DNA of 64,000 nt from Nautilus pompilius (lineage: Eukaryota; Mollusca; Cephalopoda; Nautilida; Nautilidae): NCBI GenBank assembly GCA_018389105.1, contig JACATO010001720.1, positions 30,893-94,892 on the forward strand, read 5' to 3'. Of the stretch, positions 37,348 to 48,857 are shown piece after piece. The first letter of the stretch is position 1, and every line of letters starts with the position of its first letter. The notes beneath the pieces were generated by a model. The model did not search any database, was not told the origin of the DNA, and saw only the letters and a program-made list of their open reading frames with translations. A program made the translations under genes and the position numbers.

Positions 37348-38947
37348 TCTTATTGTGATTTGATTCTTGCCAATAAACTTGTGCTTGTATTGAAATATCC
37401 CACAAGAGTTCTGCGTTTGAGATCGTTGTTTTAAGACCGCCTGTGTAACTGTCCCAAAGCACGTGTTCATTCGAGAAAGATAATTAAATAAAACAGCTCT
37501 GAAGAAAATTGTTTGCAGGCTTTGTTTATTGTTGTAGCGTGTATCAATAAAGGCAAGACGAACAGGAAAAGGACTCTGCTAATGATCTCCATTTTTCTCT
37601 TATATTCCGCTAAAATGATTCATATAATAATTAATGTAAAAATAGCAATGTAAAGAAACCCACATTTGAACACTAAGAGATTCCGCTGTGTTGAATTAGA
37701 AATACCGAAAACAAACAGCTAAAACCCTTGGATTGAAGAGCTCTTTGTTTAAGAAAAACACTGCCTATAGAAAAATGCTATTAAAGGGGCACTCTGTTGG
37801 AATAACGCAACGCGAAACAAGAGAAGCGAAAGCGCAGGCCATGCGATTTATGTTATAACCCTAACTACGTTTGAATCGGACAAAGTGAAAAACCGCAAAG
37901 GTTTATTATTCGAAACTGACGATAACTTTGCAGAACAATAAATCCCCAGAAACAAATTCTTCTTGAGAAACGACAGGCGAGAGTTAGCCGACCTATTTCC
38001 CCTAGATATAGCAATACATGTTTTCACATTTAAAGATACCTGTTCCTCGTCTTCCCAGATGCTTCTTTTTTGGCTTTGTTTTCAAAACTTTTAACTTCAC
38101 CGATACGAAAACAACTGTACAATACGAGTTACTCTTGCATGGCGATTGCATGAAAGTGGAAAACACCCTCGAAGGAAAGGCTTTGTCATTTGATGCTATT
38201 TTAACCCATTTCACCCGATTAATCTTCCGGGTTGTAGAACTACCCTACGGCAAAATTCTATCTGGGACTTTACGCTGACTCTTGATTTAAGAAATCAAAT
38301 GTCTCTCAGAAAGCATTCAGGGGTCTAGGAACGCCGTTAAACGTTTTTCTCTATTGGCCTTTCTTGTTTCTGGTAAAAGCCGTCAGACTGAAAAATTAAA
38401 AACAACTCTCCTTAATCCTACGCAGTTTATCCCATTATCCATTAACTGGCTTTTGACATTTTAGCCAACTAGAAGCTTTTGGCATCATTTATTTACATCT
38501 ACGGACAGACCTCTATACCGGGTAGCTTGCAGACTCTCTTTATCCCTGTCGCTTTTATTTCTCATAATATATATATATAATTGCCTTAAGTTGAACAATA
38601 CATGTAGAAATGTATTTTAACAATTAAGCCAATTAAGCGTTGTTTTGATAGTCGTAAGGCCTCGGTACCTCACTCCTTGATGTAGAAATTTCCTGGAAGG
38701 ATGCAGTTTGGAGAAATAAAGCGGTTACTTCAATAAATAGGAATTTTGCGATACTTTTTCACTAAAGAAATACAGAAACGATGAATCAGGGGGAGGGGAA
38801 GGAAGTGATTAAATAATGTATTAATCATACTATTATGCTTAAAATAGGAATTATATGAGCTGATGCAAACGTTCTGACCGCTAACGTGTATAGTTAAATT
38901 AAGTTAAGCTAATAGATAGTTACTTTGAGGATTGTATTTCTAATACA

Positions 38948-38965
38948 TTTTTTTTAAAAAAAAAA
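38948..38965. repeat. T8A10 palindromic tract
   Basis: Eight T directly followed by ten A. Confidence 0.85.
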
Positions 38966-39849
38966 TATCTTTTGAGCGGCTGAGAAAACAAGGATTTTCT
39001 ATTAAATACAACAGCAGGCTGTCCGGCCCCTTATTTATTTATCAGATTTTTAAAGCAGTTGTTATAGAAAGGAAGTTTTTACTAAAAATACCTTCATAAA
39101 AATCTCTTTTAAAATATTTTTAAAAACATCATAGAACTGCCAGAGTAGAATTTTCGAACAAAAGATGCAAAAAAACCAAAAAAAACCAAAAAAACCCCCT
39201 TTTTTCCCTTGTAAGTTAGCGGCAGATTGGTGACGGTCTGACTTACCCGCTCCTGCAGCGCTGCCAGTCTGAGACGATGTCCGCCTTTACACGAAGTGGA
39301 TCCACAAGAAAGTACGGCTAACCTTTTTGTAGGAGGTTAAACATCCCACATGAAAACCAAGACTAATTACCTGACGGAATACTCAAGCCACTTTAGTAGG
39401 AAAAAAATTCATATTCTACTTCCCCCTTTTCTTATGGAAGGTATATATATATAATGGTCTTGCTTTTGTTTTAAAATTGGCAGCAATGTCCCGACGGGGA
39501 ATAACCTTAAGTCAACCATTCTGAATACGCTGGATCTTATTGTCGAGAGGGAGGAGGGATGGAGAAGAAAAATATGGACGTGGGAGTTACTTAATTTCTG
39601 CAAAATTCAAAAAGAGAACGTGTATATGGTACACCTAATGCAGACCGTGTTCAGCAAAGAGTAGTCTTTGAAAGGCAATTCTCTCTGTGATAAGCATCTG
39701 TTTCCATTTAGCAAGCACCTGTTCGCTATTAGACGGAGTAGACCTTAAGCCGATGAGTATTCCTATTCATTCAAGCACAAAATAGAGACTTCGTTTTCAA
39801 GAGCAGCTGCACCGCACCTCGGGGATATTAGAATCGACCCATCTTTACC

Positions 39850-39870
39850 TTTTTTTTTTTAAAAAAAAAA
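39850..39870. repeat. T11A10 palindromic tract
   Basis: Eleven T directly followed by ten A, immediately upstream of a CpG-rich patch. Confidence 0.85.
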
Positions 39871-39879
39871 GCGAAAGTA

Positions 39880-40110
39880 AACTGGCCGGTCAGTTTTCTG
39901 AGGCTCGGAGTCTTGCGAGGAAAGCCAGCCGCCGTTTTTCGTGTCAACAGGCGGAGAACTCGGCGCAAGTCAGCAGTAATTGATTCTCGGTGGCCGCGGT
40001 CGTCCGCGTCCGGACCCTGACGACGGCAAGTAAAAACCAGAAGAACCGATCGAGAAGCCGTAATCCCCTCTCAGAACCGCGTGTGCGTGATTAAACTGTA
40101 GTACGACGAC
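39880..40110. promoter_or_regulatory. CpG-rich patch in AT-rich surroundings
   Basis: GC-rich with clustered CpG (for example GGCCGCGGTCGTCCGCGTCC), bounded by AT-rich DNA. GACGGCAAGTAAAAACC near 40022 could contain a splice donor. It might be an unmethylated promoter or a 5' UTR exon, but no ORF supports a gene. CpG content was judged by eye. Confidence 0.25.
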
Positions 40111-40953
40111 AGATTCTAAACCTGATGATAAGTTAATTGTTTTTAAAAAGTGTTAACGGGGGACATAACCTAGAACTTGTCCGCCGAACTCGGAAGTGTT
40201 CATTTTAACTGTGCGTAGGCGCCAAGCTAGTCCCTGTTGCAGCAAACCTACGTCACGTTTTGGAGAACTCCCACGCTTTCTGGATAACCAAAGAAAAGTG
40301 CGATGCCCCAAATTTATTTTAAAAGATTAAAACAACAAAAACACATTAATTTATTGTTTCCCTTTAGTTTCTGAGTTTCAGTGTCGCCGCAGAGGAGACA
40401 TTCTGGCGCCTAAAATTCTATGAACTCTGATGGGTCGTCTCGGCTGAATGAACTCTGCGATGTGAAGTTACCACATCTACTGTCTCCTGTGTTTTCCTGG
40501 TCCTTTTGTCGCCGTCGCCATGCGGAAGTCCCTTAAAATGGCCGACGTCATGCGCTAACACGCGTGCACACTTACCTGTGGCTATTATTTGTGAGAGTAG
40601 GCGAAAAGGTAGCCATCGTATGGTATCAGAGAGGAGAACATTAGCAGGTCTGGCTGCAGCGACAAAGAATTCGTTTCTAGCTCCCGAGACGAAAGGGGGG
40701 GTCGATAAAGCGCATAACGATATCAGTGGCATTTGTGCCAATTAGTCGAAATACATTATGGTCGCCAATTCCTTTTCTGAAGTGTTCACTTGGCGTCACC
40801 AACTAATCTTCGTTACTTCGTAATAACTTAAGTTAACTTTCGGCGAGAAGGGGTTAATGACAGCAGACTACAATCGCGAAAGGTGGTTGGTGGGCATCCA
40901 ACAGATCTGCACTGTTTTTGCCGTCTAGCGAATGGTGCAACACTTTTTTTTTA

Positions 40954-41010
40954 CACCAGCCGACTCCCCTACGTGGGTTTCTCTCGGTTACTCGGTTTTG
41001 CTCCAGACTT
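40954..41010 (+). mobile_element. SINE-like conserved block
   Basis: CACCAGCCGAC, then ACGTGGGTTTCTCTCGGTT and CTCGGTTTTGCTCCAGAC, collinear with the blocks at 7137-7194 and 42829-42885. The preceding T-run matches the position of the T-run in the 7.1-kb copy. Confidence 0.4.
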
Positions 41011-42618
41011 GCAAATTTGTGCCTCGAGTTTTTTAAACTGATTTTTCAACCACTTCCCCTGTTCGGCTTTATGTCCCTGAACCTGTACAACGAGGAAAGC
41101 AGTAAAGGCTAGTAAAACCCATCTTTCCATTCTATTTCCTGACATATTAAAGATTTATCTCTGTATTGTTTCTTCTTCTTAGAACCTGCTAGCCGACGTC
41201 GGTGCGCAGGGAATCGACCAGGGGGAAACTCTCATCCTTGGCTTAAGGGTCTTGTATCTGAGGAGAACCTATTTTATAAAAGAACCTACGAATGAAATAA
41301 AACCGAAAAATGTTCTTTATTTTATCGCAAAACTATGCAGTGTACAAATTTAAAATTGGATTAATTTATCTTTCAAAATGGTTCATATATATTACACGAA
41401 TAATAAAAATACCAGATTTTGATCCCCCCTTAAATTATTCTAGTTCTAATTTTGCATTCTGTTTTGCTAATTACTATCCTTAATTCCCTTTGTTATAAAG
41501 CACATGTTTCTTGTCTAAATACAACAAAGATTTTCATTGAGAACGTAAAAAATCAGATGAAATTCATTAAGGTAGCAATAATCGGTGTAGATTTCACTAA
41601 GCTGGACCGAAGTCTAAATAAAAAGAGTTAACAAGTGGTTAGGGTTAGAAACTTGCTGACGTATGTTTCCGCATAATTAACTACATTCAGGCGAGAAAAG
41701 GCTGAAGGTATTTTACCAGGTATTTTTTAAATGGGAAAGAGTGACTTCTTTCTCGGGCGTTGCTAACTTTTGCACTTACTTGTAGAAAACGTGTAGCCAG
41801 TTTACTATGCGTCCTGTGTTACGAATGATTCCTTAATTGGCTGTCCTTGACTACCTGGTCCTCCAGGTGTTACCGTATTCGGCACACGTGGTCCAGCTGA
41901 TTAGTCATCGTTCACTCGCGTAAACTGGGTCGGCGAACGTGAATTTTGGGTTGGAATTCTGTCGTCGAGAATTCTTGTTAGTAAAGGGAGAGAACATGGG
42001 GAAGGGATAAATCGCGGCCGGGTCTCTCTTCCCAGGCTGGAGGGCTGATAAAAATCTGGTCAGAGCCATAGCGAACTTAACACACCTCGTCCTCACCAGG
42101 AACAGGCCTAGGAACGTTCAGCCATTGAACAGGTGGGACTCGAAAGGAACTCTCGCCTCAGCGAAAGACCAGTGATTTATGAATTAAACTCTGAAACTCC
42201 TCCTTTACTTACATTTAATCCATAGTAGCGCAAAACAAAACATAAAGGCAGGAAAAGAACCCAAATATGTATGGCCACTGCATCTAAACGAATCTAATTA
42301 ATTATTAATTTTATCTTGATTATCAATTATATTAAACTAAAATCTAAGCATTGTTTCACACCCCTAACCGCGTCGTACCCTTTAATACTTATTCCACCGC
42401 TTCTTCCCTAAAATCTCGTGGATAAAACTGTCACCTGGAAACCCTAACATGCGGGTGTTTTACTTACGTAACCCTGCCAACGCGTCTAGCTGCTGCCGAT
42501 TATTACATTACCATCATCATCTTCTCCAAAGAGATCGTTCATGAAAAACAGTAAAAATTTGTCGTTGTTTTTGTTTTAAAGAAAAAAAACAACAAGTTGC
42601 AGTTAGTAAGAACCTGCT

Positions 42619-42619
<1 letters not shown>

Positions 42620-42650
<31 letters not shown>

Positions 42651-42682
42651 TAATAATAATAATAATAATAATATAATAATAA
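42620..42682. repeat. ATT microsatellite
   Basis: About 63 bp of (AAT)n with two slips. Confidence 0.93.
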
Positions 42683-42728
42683 CGAAAAGAAGAAGATAAA
42701 TATAATCATATTTACTATCACAGCACAG

Positions 42729-42887
42729 CGGCGGCGCAGTGGTCCGGTGGTTAGTCTGCAAGTGTAGATGGTCCGAGACAGACTCCATTTTTTGGAAAAT
42801 CTCCATGACACAGTTTCTTATCCCTTCTCACCACTATCTGGCCGCGTCAGTTTCTCCAAGCACTCCGATTTCCTCCCACATCTAAGA
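42729..42887 (+). mobile_element. tRNA-derived SINE-like element
   Basis: The head GGCGCAGTGGTCCGGTGG and GGTTAGTCTGCAAG resemble a pol III A-box region, and ATGGTCCGAGAC is a degenerate B box. The element continues into the conserved block GGCCGCGTCAGTTTCTCC and CTCCGATTTCCTCCCACATC (42829-42885), found also at 7.1 and 40.9 kb. The ORF at 42768-43229 starts inside it and is therefore suspect. Confidence 0.5.
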
Positions 42888-43930
42888 GCCAAGAGGCTTG
42901 AAAGGGGACTTTCGGTAGGTTCGTTTCCGAGAAGGGCTGGCGTCCCCTTGAACAACACCAGGCGGGGAAAAAATTATGGGAAACCACCAGGCGAGAATCT
43001 CGCCCCACCCCACGGGGTCTACTTCGGATCACGGATGGTGATCCCTGACCGTAGGTACCCGGGTCTGGGGTCGGCGCGTGCCGAAGGTTACAGCACAGAT
43101 TTGTATTGGATGAATGGCGCCCGCACGAGCCTCACGGAAGACTTAAGTATGGCCGAGTTTCCCACCGAGAGAATCGCTCGTTCGTTTTCGCCCGTCACGC
43201 CCCGATCTACGGGCGGAGTACCATCTTGAGACGAGAAATTATCCCCGAAAAGTCTCCGAAGCGCCGGGGAATAAATGTATTTATTTGCAGAGGAGGCCGC
43301 ACAACCCGCTCTGTCATAGTGATCCACTGCTTCAGTCGATAATTGAACCTCACGGTGTCACAGACGTCAATACCTTTTTTTTCTCTAAAATATAAAGTAA
43401 GGAGAGAATCACGTGCAGGGTTGGTTTCTGCAGGTCTGCTCTGGTTGCTCTTAACTAAACAATAAAGAGAAAGAATTTTTCCGAAAAATTGTTGGATTCG
43501 TCAGAAGAATCGATAATATAGTATCACTGACACGATCGTGTTTTTTTTTTTTGTTGTTGTTTAAGAATAAAATTCCTTATTATAACTAAGCCAAGGCTTT
43601 GCTAAGGTAGCGCCATAGAAATCTTTTTAAAATTTCGTATCGATTATTTTGCATAAATTGAAACCGGATCTTTCGTTATATCAGTTCGGTTATGACTGCT
43701 TATCGGGTGGGATCGTAATGTTTCTCTTTGGGGAATGAATTTCATGTATCCATAGCACGATCGCACATCGAGAAAACGCAGAGGGAAGAACAAAACACGA
43801 GGAAATTCTTGCTTCCGGTTCCGCGTGTGTGTGTGATCAGATCTATCAGAGTTATTCCGAAAGTCGCATGCAGATATTCAGCAAAAAAAAAACAGAAGTT
43901 AATTGACAAAAAGGGAAGGAAAAGAAAAAA
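42888..43930. other. GC-balanced then AT-rich DNA, no supported gene
   Basis: 42890-43330 is GC-rich with overlapping ORFs on both strands; none is recognised, and the 153-codon plus-strand ORF begins in SINE sequence. This stretch may be the remainder of the repeat or a CpG-rich element. A T-run followed by (GTT)n lies at about 43540-43562. Confidence 0.4.
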
Positions 43931-43936
43931 AGGGGG

Positions 43937-43982
<46 letters not shown>

Positions 43983-44050
43983 GAGAGATGGAGAGAGAGA
44001 GAGAGATGGTGAGAAATAGAGAAGATGGTGAGAGAGAAAGAGAGAGAGAT

Positions 44051-44138
<88 letters not shown>
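43931..44138. repeat. GA microsatellite
   Basis: (GA)n with ATTGTGAGAGAT and ATGGTGAG interruptions. It generates long Ser/Leu or Glu/Arg ORFs that are artefacts. It lacks the TGACGTCA units of the arrays at 16.7 and 32.6 kb. Confidence 0.96.
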
Positions 44139-46511
44139 CGAAAGTATCCTCGTGTCCGGTCTTGCACCGTACCATGTGAGTTGTTGTTTTGCAGGTTTGC
44201 TAGTGGGGACAGGGTAGTAGAAGAGGGAAAGGTCCTTGCAAACGGCTTGCATGCGCTCACTGGCTGCACTTACCGAAGTGTCTGTCCACGGAGACAAATT
44301 CCCCGGTGTTTCTAACTACGCAACTCCGATTCTAAACGGAGTCTTAAATGGCCAGGCAAATCACGTTTTCCACTCGCAGGTGAAATCGAACACCGGGAAG
44401 TGCTTTCGTGCAATGAAACCCTGCAACCGACGGGCGTTAGGTTTAGCTGATGTCTCATCTCATTTGAAGACCGGGCGACCTCAGTCTTTTACTCCAACGG
44501 CGCCAAAGGAGCTAAAATAGTTACTGGTTTCTACTGATTTTATACATTCCCTCATCTCGGGATATTTCGCTAAACCCGAGGCCAGTAAGTGTATCTTCGA
44601 AGCATCAAACAATTCAGTAAATAAACAAGACGATAAACCCAAAGAAAAACGCTACATATAAAAAGAGAGTAAAATGGTATACAGGGTCGGAAATAATTAT
44701 GGAAACAAAGAAAAAACAAAACTAGGCATAAAAACGAAAGTAACACGTGACACGATCGCAACTTATGGGTGTAAAATTAAATGCTCCGTAGTAAATCACG
44801 TGTTGATAACGTTCTCTCTCATTGGCTGTCATGCAAGCCATCAGAAAGTGTTCCATGTGAGAGACGACGGCCAGGTAAAGATTCTGCAGACGGGTTAGCC
44901 GCAAGTGTGTGTGTGCGTGTGGTAACGTGACACACACTACCGAAAAGAAGCTACCCGAGGAAGGGGCCGAAATAAACAGCAGTAAGATGACTAAATCTGA
45001 AAGTAAGAACTCTTTGCAGATGGGTGCACGATTAAATGTTTTGCAACAATCATCAGCGATTTTTTTGCGAAGGAAACTCGGGGAGTGGTAGAACAGTCAG
45101 TACAACAGTGTACAGTGAATGGATTGTGGGAAACTCAGTACAGCGTTTGTGGTGATGCCCTAGGGGTGACAGAGCCGGTAGTCTGACGGTCTCGGGGCAA
45201 AGCCTCTCAGTAGTATGGCAGATGAAGTCATCAAACGCAGGTAAACGCTACTCGGCTGTCAACTGCTCAAGCAGTTACAGAATCCATCCTTAAAACGAAG
45301 ATGCCTCAACCCGTCGCCTGTGCTAAATTCTTTACTGGCTTGATTTGCATGGATACCGTAAATGAGCTCATTCTTATCTCAAGCCATTGTAACTATACAA
45401 GAAGCGGGTTAACCATGAAAAGCTACGACTGAAGGATTATCTGAAACCGTGCAAACGTCTTCATTATCGTCGTAGTGAACTCCCTCGGTATGGACGTAAT
45501 AAAGGCTTAGATGACTATGTTGTTGAATTCATCTCTTGTCAGTCACCCTACTATACATACTCAACTTTATGGAATAACTATATGTAATGTTTGACAATAT
45601 TCAAAATACCTCGTAATGGTAGCTGAGAGTCAAAACCGCATATTTAAGCAAGCTTACTTCGGGACTCTTTAGTCGGTCACGCTGTTTTTAAAACATGATT
45701 TTTTATAGCGGTTTTCAGTAGTGATCTTTGCACCTCAGTTTTCTGATTGAGGAATACGGTAGAATTTGAGGTATGACATCTCCCCTGTTCACATGATCGT
45801 CTTGCAGTAAAGTAACGGTATACAAGATTTTTATGAAAGGTAATTTGTCCTATGGAATCTAATTATCTCCAATGATGAAACGTGACGTGGTTAAGGACTC
45901 ACATGATAAGAACTACTGCAATTTACAACGTCTTTATTTTGTTTATGTACATATTTTCTGTAATAATGAAAAGTGCGTGTGTTACATATGTCTGTCAGTC
46001 GAAACTACTCGTTATTTGTGGAATAACTATTTCCAATGCTGCATAGGCACACATCCCTCTGCGCAAATGATATGTGAAACCTTAGAACTTTACAAGGGGA
46101 AGCCATCAGCCGTGTGTCCTGCTGTTTCCCGCATCTGAAAATATTGGTTTTTAGCAGCGAATTCTTTCCCAGGATCCCCGCATTCGCTGAGGAAAGCAGG
46201 ATAAAGTCCATCAACTCTTATACTACTAACTGTTCTAGTATATTTTATATATATGTACTTTTTATAAAAAATAATCTTTTTTAAAATGTTTTATATTTTA
46301 TAAACATAAAAATTATTTAAATTTTAAAAAAAATTACAAGTAAATAAAGATAAAAAACAGCTAATGAACAAAAGAAAAGAATAGTATCCGACGTTTTCTC
46401 AAAAGATCTGTATAGTTGCATCTTTGCTGAATTTAAAAAAAACGTAAATTTCTTAATAATTTTCAGAATATTTTCAAAGTTTAGATAAATGTAAATATTC
46501 ATTAATTCATA
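44139..46511. other. Intergenic DNA
   Basis: ORFs at 44236-44520 (94 codons) and 45872-46138 are not recognised. The first lies in GC-balanced sequence just right of the GA array and could be chance. No RNA gene seen. Confidence 0.5.
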
Positions 46512-46540
46512 TCAGGTCGTTACAAACGTTTTGTCGGTTT
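46512..46540 (+). repeat. mariner left terminal inverted repeat
   Basis: It shares the inward-reading TTTTGTCGGTTT core with the right end and has a TA at the outer edge. Confidence 0.88.
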
Positions 46541-46547
46541 TTATATT

Positions 46548-47412
46548 GCAAAGTTTCAATCAGGAGATGTGAGCCTCGAAGATAGGAACGTAGCGGACGT
46601 CCTTCCAGCTGGGATGACGACCGTCTGAAAGCCTCAGTTGAAGTCGGTCCAAGAAAAACAGTGCGAGCTTGACGAAAGCACTGTAACTGTTTCCCAGCAT
46701 CTTGCCGCAATCGGCAGGTGAAAGAGCTTGACAAGTGGATGCCTCACGAGTTGAATGTACAATAACAAATCGTCGACTGGAGATCTGCTATTCCAGTCGT
46801 AAGAAACAAAACGACCCATTTCTTGACCGAATCATTGCGTGTGATGAAAAATGGATCCTTTACGAGAATCGCAAACGATCAGCACAGTGGCTGGACAAAG
46901 ACAAGGAGCCTAACTATATTCCAAAACCAAGTCTTCACTCAAAGAAGGTCATGGTCACTGTCTGGTGGACTGCAGCTGGTGTCATCCACTACAACTTCTC
47001 GCAACCTGGCGAAACCATCACAGCTGAAAGGTACTGTCGTGAATTAAACATCGTTCATCAGAAACTCTCCAAACGACAGCCGGCATTGGTGAATCGAAGA
47101 GGCCAAATCCCGATCCATGACAATGCTCATCCTCATGTTGTAAAAGTGACTCTTCAGAAACTGAACACGTTGGGGTACGAAGTTCTCCCTCACCCAGCCT
47201 ATTCACCAGACCGTTCCCCCACAGACTACCACCTTTTCAGACCCCTCAACAGCTTCCTTCGTATGAAATCCTTCTCCAACCAAGCAGCCATTGAAACTGC
47301 CTTCCAGCAGTTTATCGACTCCGGAAATCCAGATTTTTTTCAAAATGGTATAAATGCGTTTGTAACTCGTTGGCAGAAGTGTACTGATTGTGATGGAACT
47401 GACTGTGATTAA
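46548..47412 (+). pseudogene. mariner transposase, N-terminally deleted
   Basis: The first helix-turn-helix region is absent. Coding similarity begins at KFQSGDVSLED (about 46549), followed by frameshifted, stop-containing sequence to LDKWMPHELN (about 46728). After one more frameshift an open frame of 225 codons runs to TAA at 47412. It carries the whole DD34D catalytic domain: Asp37 in CDEKW, Asp129 in IHDNAHPH and Asp164 in SPTDYH, with 34 residues between the last two. The third motif reads SPDRSPTDYH, where most relatives have Leu in place of Arg. The tail has a small duplication (TDCDGTDCD). A catalytic domain without its DNA-binding part should not transpose. Confidence 0.93.
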
Positions 47413-47460
47413 TAAACTTCCGGTTCAGCGACGATATGAAGTCTCATTGCTGCGGTAAAG

Positions 47461-47488
47461 AAACCGACAAAACTTTTGTAAAACCTAA
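47461..47488 (-). repeat. mariner right terminal inverted repeat
   Basis: AAACCGACAAAA followed by CTTTTGTAAAACCTAA, the inverse of the left end, then TA. Confidence 0.9.
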
Positions 47489-47600
47489 TATTTAAAAATA
47501 AAGCCTGGGTTTGTGGTGTATTCGTTCATCTTATAGCTGAGCGTTTTCTTCAGATTATTTGACTTTTCCTTTAGATTAATTTCTACATCTTTAACATTTG

Positions 47601-47615
47601 TTAGGGTTAGGGTTA
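47601..47615 (+). repeat. Short telomere-like repeat
   Basis: TTAGGGTTAGGGTTA, two and a half TTAGGG units, followed by diverged GGGTCGGGGTTAGG. Too short to be a telomere. Confidence 0.6.
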
Positions 47616-48824
47616 AATTTGGGTCGGGGTTAGGATTATGGAAATGTAAAACTACATTGAAACTATCCCATTATCTATGGTTCTCGCGCGCTCACAGTTC
47701 AACCTCTGCACCAGCGAGGCCAATAACTGCAGGTGAACGTAACCTAGAATTTCCTGCTACAGCGAGTGGAAAAAAGAATCTGCGAGCGATATATATATAT
47801 ATAAACTGGCGAAGAAATTGGCAATAAACAGCTGTGAAAACCTTTATCCCTTTTAGGCGAAGACATATTTATTCACCTTTAGCTAATCAGACAACTCCAT
47901 ATTAACTGAAACGAAAAATTTACACCCAGAAGATGAGGGAGATATATTGTATAACTCCCTTCGCCATGGAGATTTGTATACATTGGCATCAAGAAAGGAT
48001 TTAGTTCTGTAGAGCTACGATCTGCCGTCGGCAACCGACTCCATGAAACAGTCAGTCTGTCACTAACGAAAGATCGAGAACATAAGGATGACTTTTTATC
48101 TAAATTACAATTCATTCATAAATGATTGTTTCGTAAATATTTCAACTGTGACACGCTACAGTATATTATTACAATAGGATACTTTTAAACAGACTTTACA
48201 GTGATGTACCATACCATTTTACACACAATATACGCTCTCTTCCAGTGTACATTCTATTACTAAGGAAGGGAGTGTTTTCACAACTCTTATGGCTCAAGCT
48301 CTGTTGAGTAATACAGAGATACCTTAGATGGTATACAGAAGATGGGAGCACCAAGTGTTCGAAAGTTTCCTTGAGACTTCACTGTGCTCTGTCGCCTGTA
48401 TTGATACCGATGCGGCCTGCGATAATGGAACGTGTGGAGATGCACACTCTGTTCAGGGTCTAAATTAATAAAAACCTTCGAAAACTTTTCACTGCCTGCC
48501 TACACTATTAATCCAATACGTTCGGCGGAATTGGGAACTTCCAGCAGGATTCGCCTCGGAAATAATGAAACTGGTTTCCGTAAGGTTCACGAGCAGATAA
48601 AATCAAAATTTTACTTAGTGATATCAATTTTAAATACAGGGAAATTGTGTAAATGAGAATAAAAACGTAACAGATATTTCGCAAACTATTAGTTAAAAAA
48701 AAAAGAAATATCTAACTTTTCCAAAAGTAAAGAGAATTAAAAAGGAAAGCAAACGAAGTCTCCCATAAATCAGTGTCCGAACGATTGTGGTAAATTATTA
48801 CCTTCTTCCTGTCATTTTAAGACG

Positions 48825-48857
48825 AAAAAAAAAAAAAATATATATATATATTTTTTT
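48825..48857. repeat. Poly-A / TA / poly-T palindrome
   Basis: About fourteen A, then six TA units, then seven T, self-complementary across the TA core and able to form a hairpin. Confidence 0.75.

Larger units (their letters stand above)
33079..40950. other. AT-rich intergenic DNA
   Basis: No recognisable gene. ORFs at 33771-34046 and 38018-38278 are longer than most but have no family match I can name. 34442-34492 is a poly-A run followed by (AAC)n, possibly a retroposon tail. T(n)A(n) tracts occur at about 37328, 38948 and 39850. Confidence 0.55.
46512..47488 (+). mobile_element. mariner transposon, internally deleted
   Basis: A 977-bp element flanked by TA (46510-46511 and 47489-47490). 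The left end reads TCAGGTCGTTACAAACG then TTTTGTCGGTTT; the right end in reverse complement reads TTAGGTTTTACAAAAG then TTTTGTCGGTTT. These are typical mariner terminal inverted repeats of about 28 bp. Full-length mariners are near 1.3 kb, so roughly 300 bp is missing. The gap lies just inside the left repeat, where the N-terminal DNA-binding region should be. The transposase belongs to the SETMAR-like mariner type by motif. Confidence 0.93.

Noticed and set aside
42768-43229. 153-codon plus-strand ORF
   Set aside because: It begins within the SINE-like element, and overlapping ORFs exist on the other strand; no domain recognised.
43728-44315. Long Ser/Leu and Glu/Arg ORFs on both strands
   Set aside because: They are translations of the GA array in different frames.
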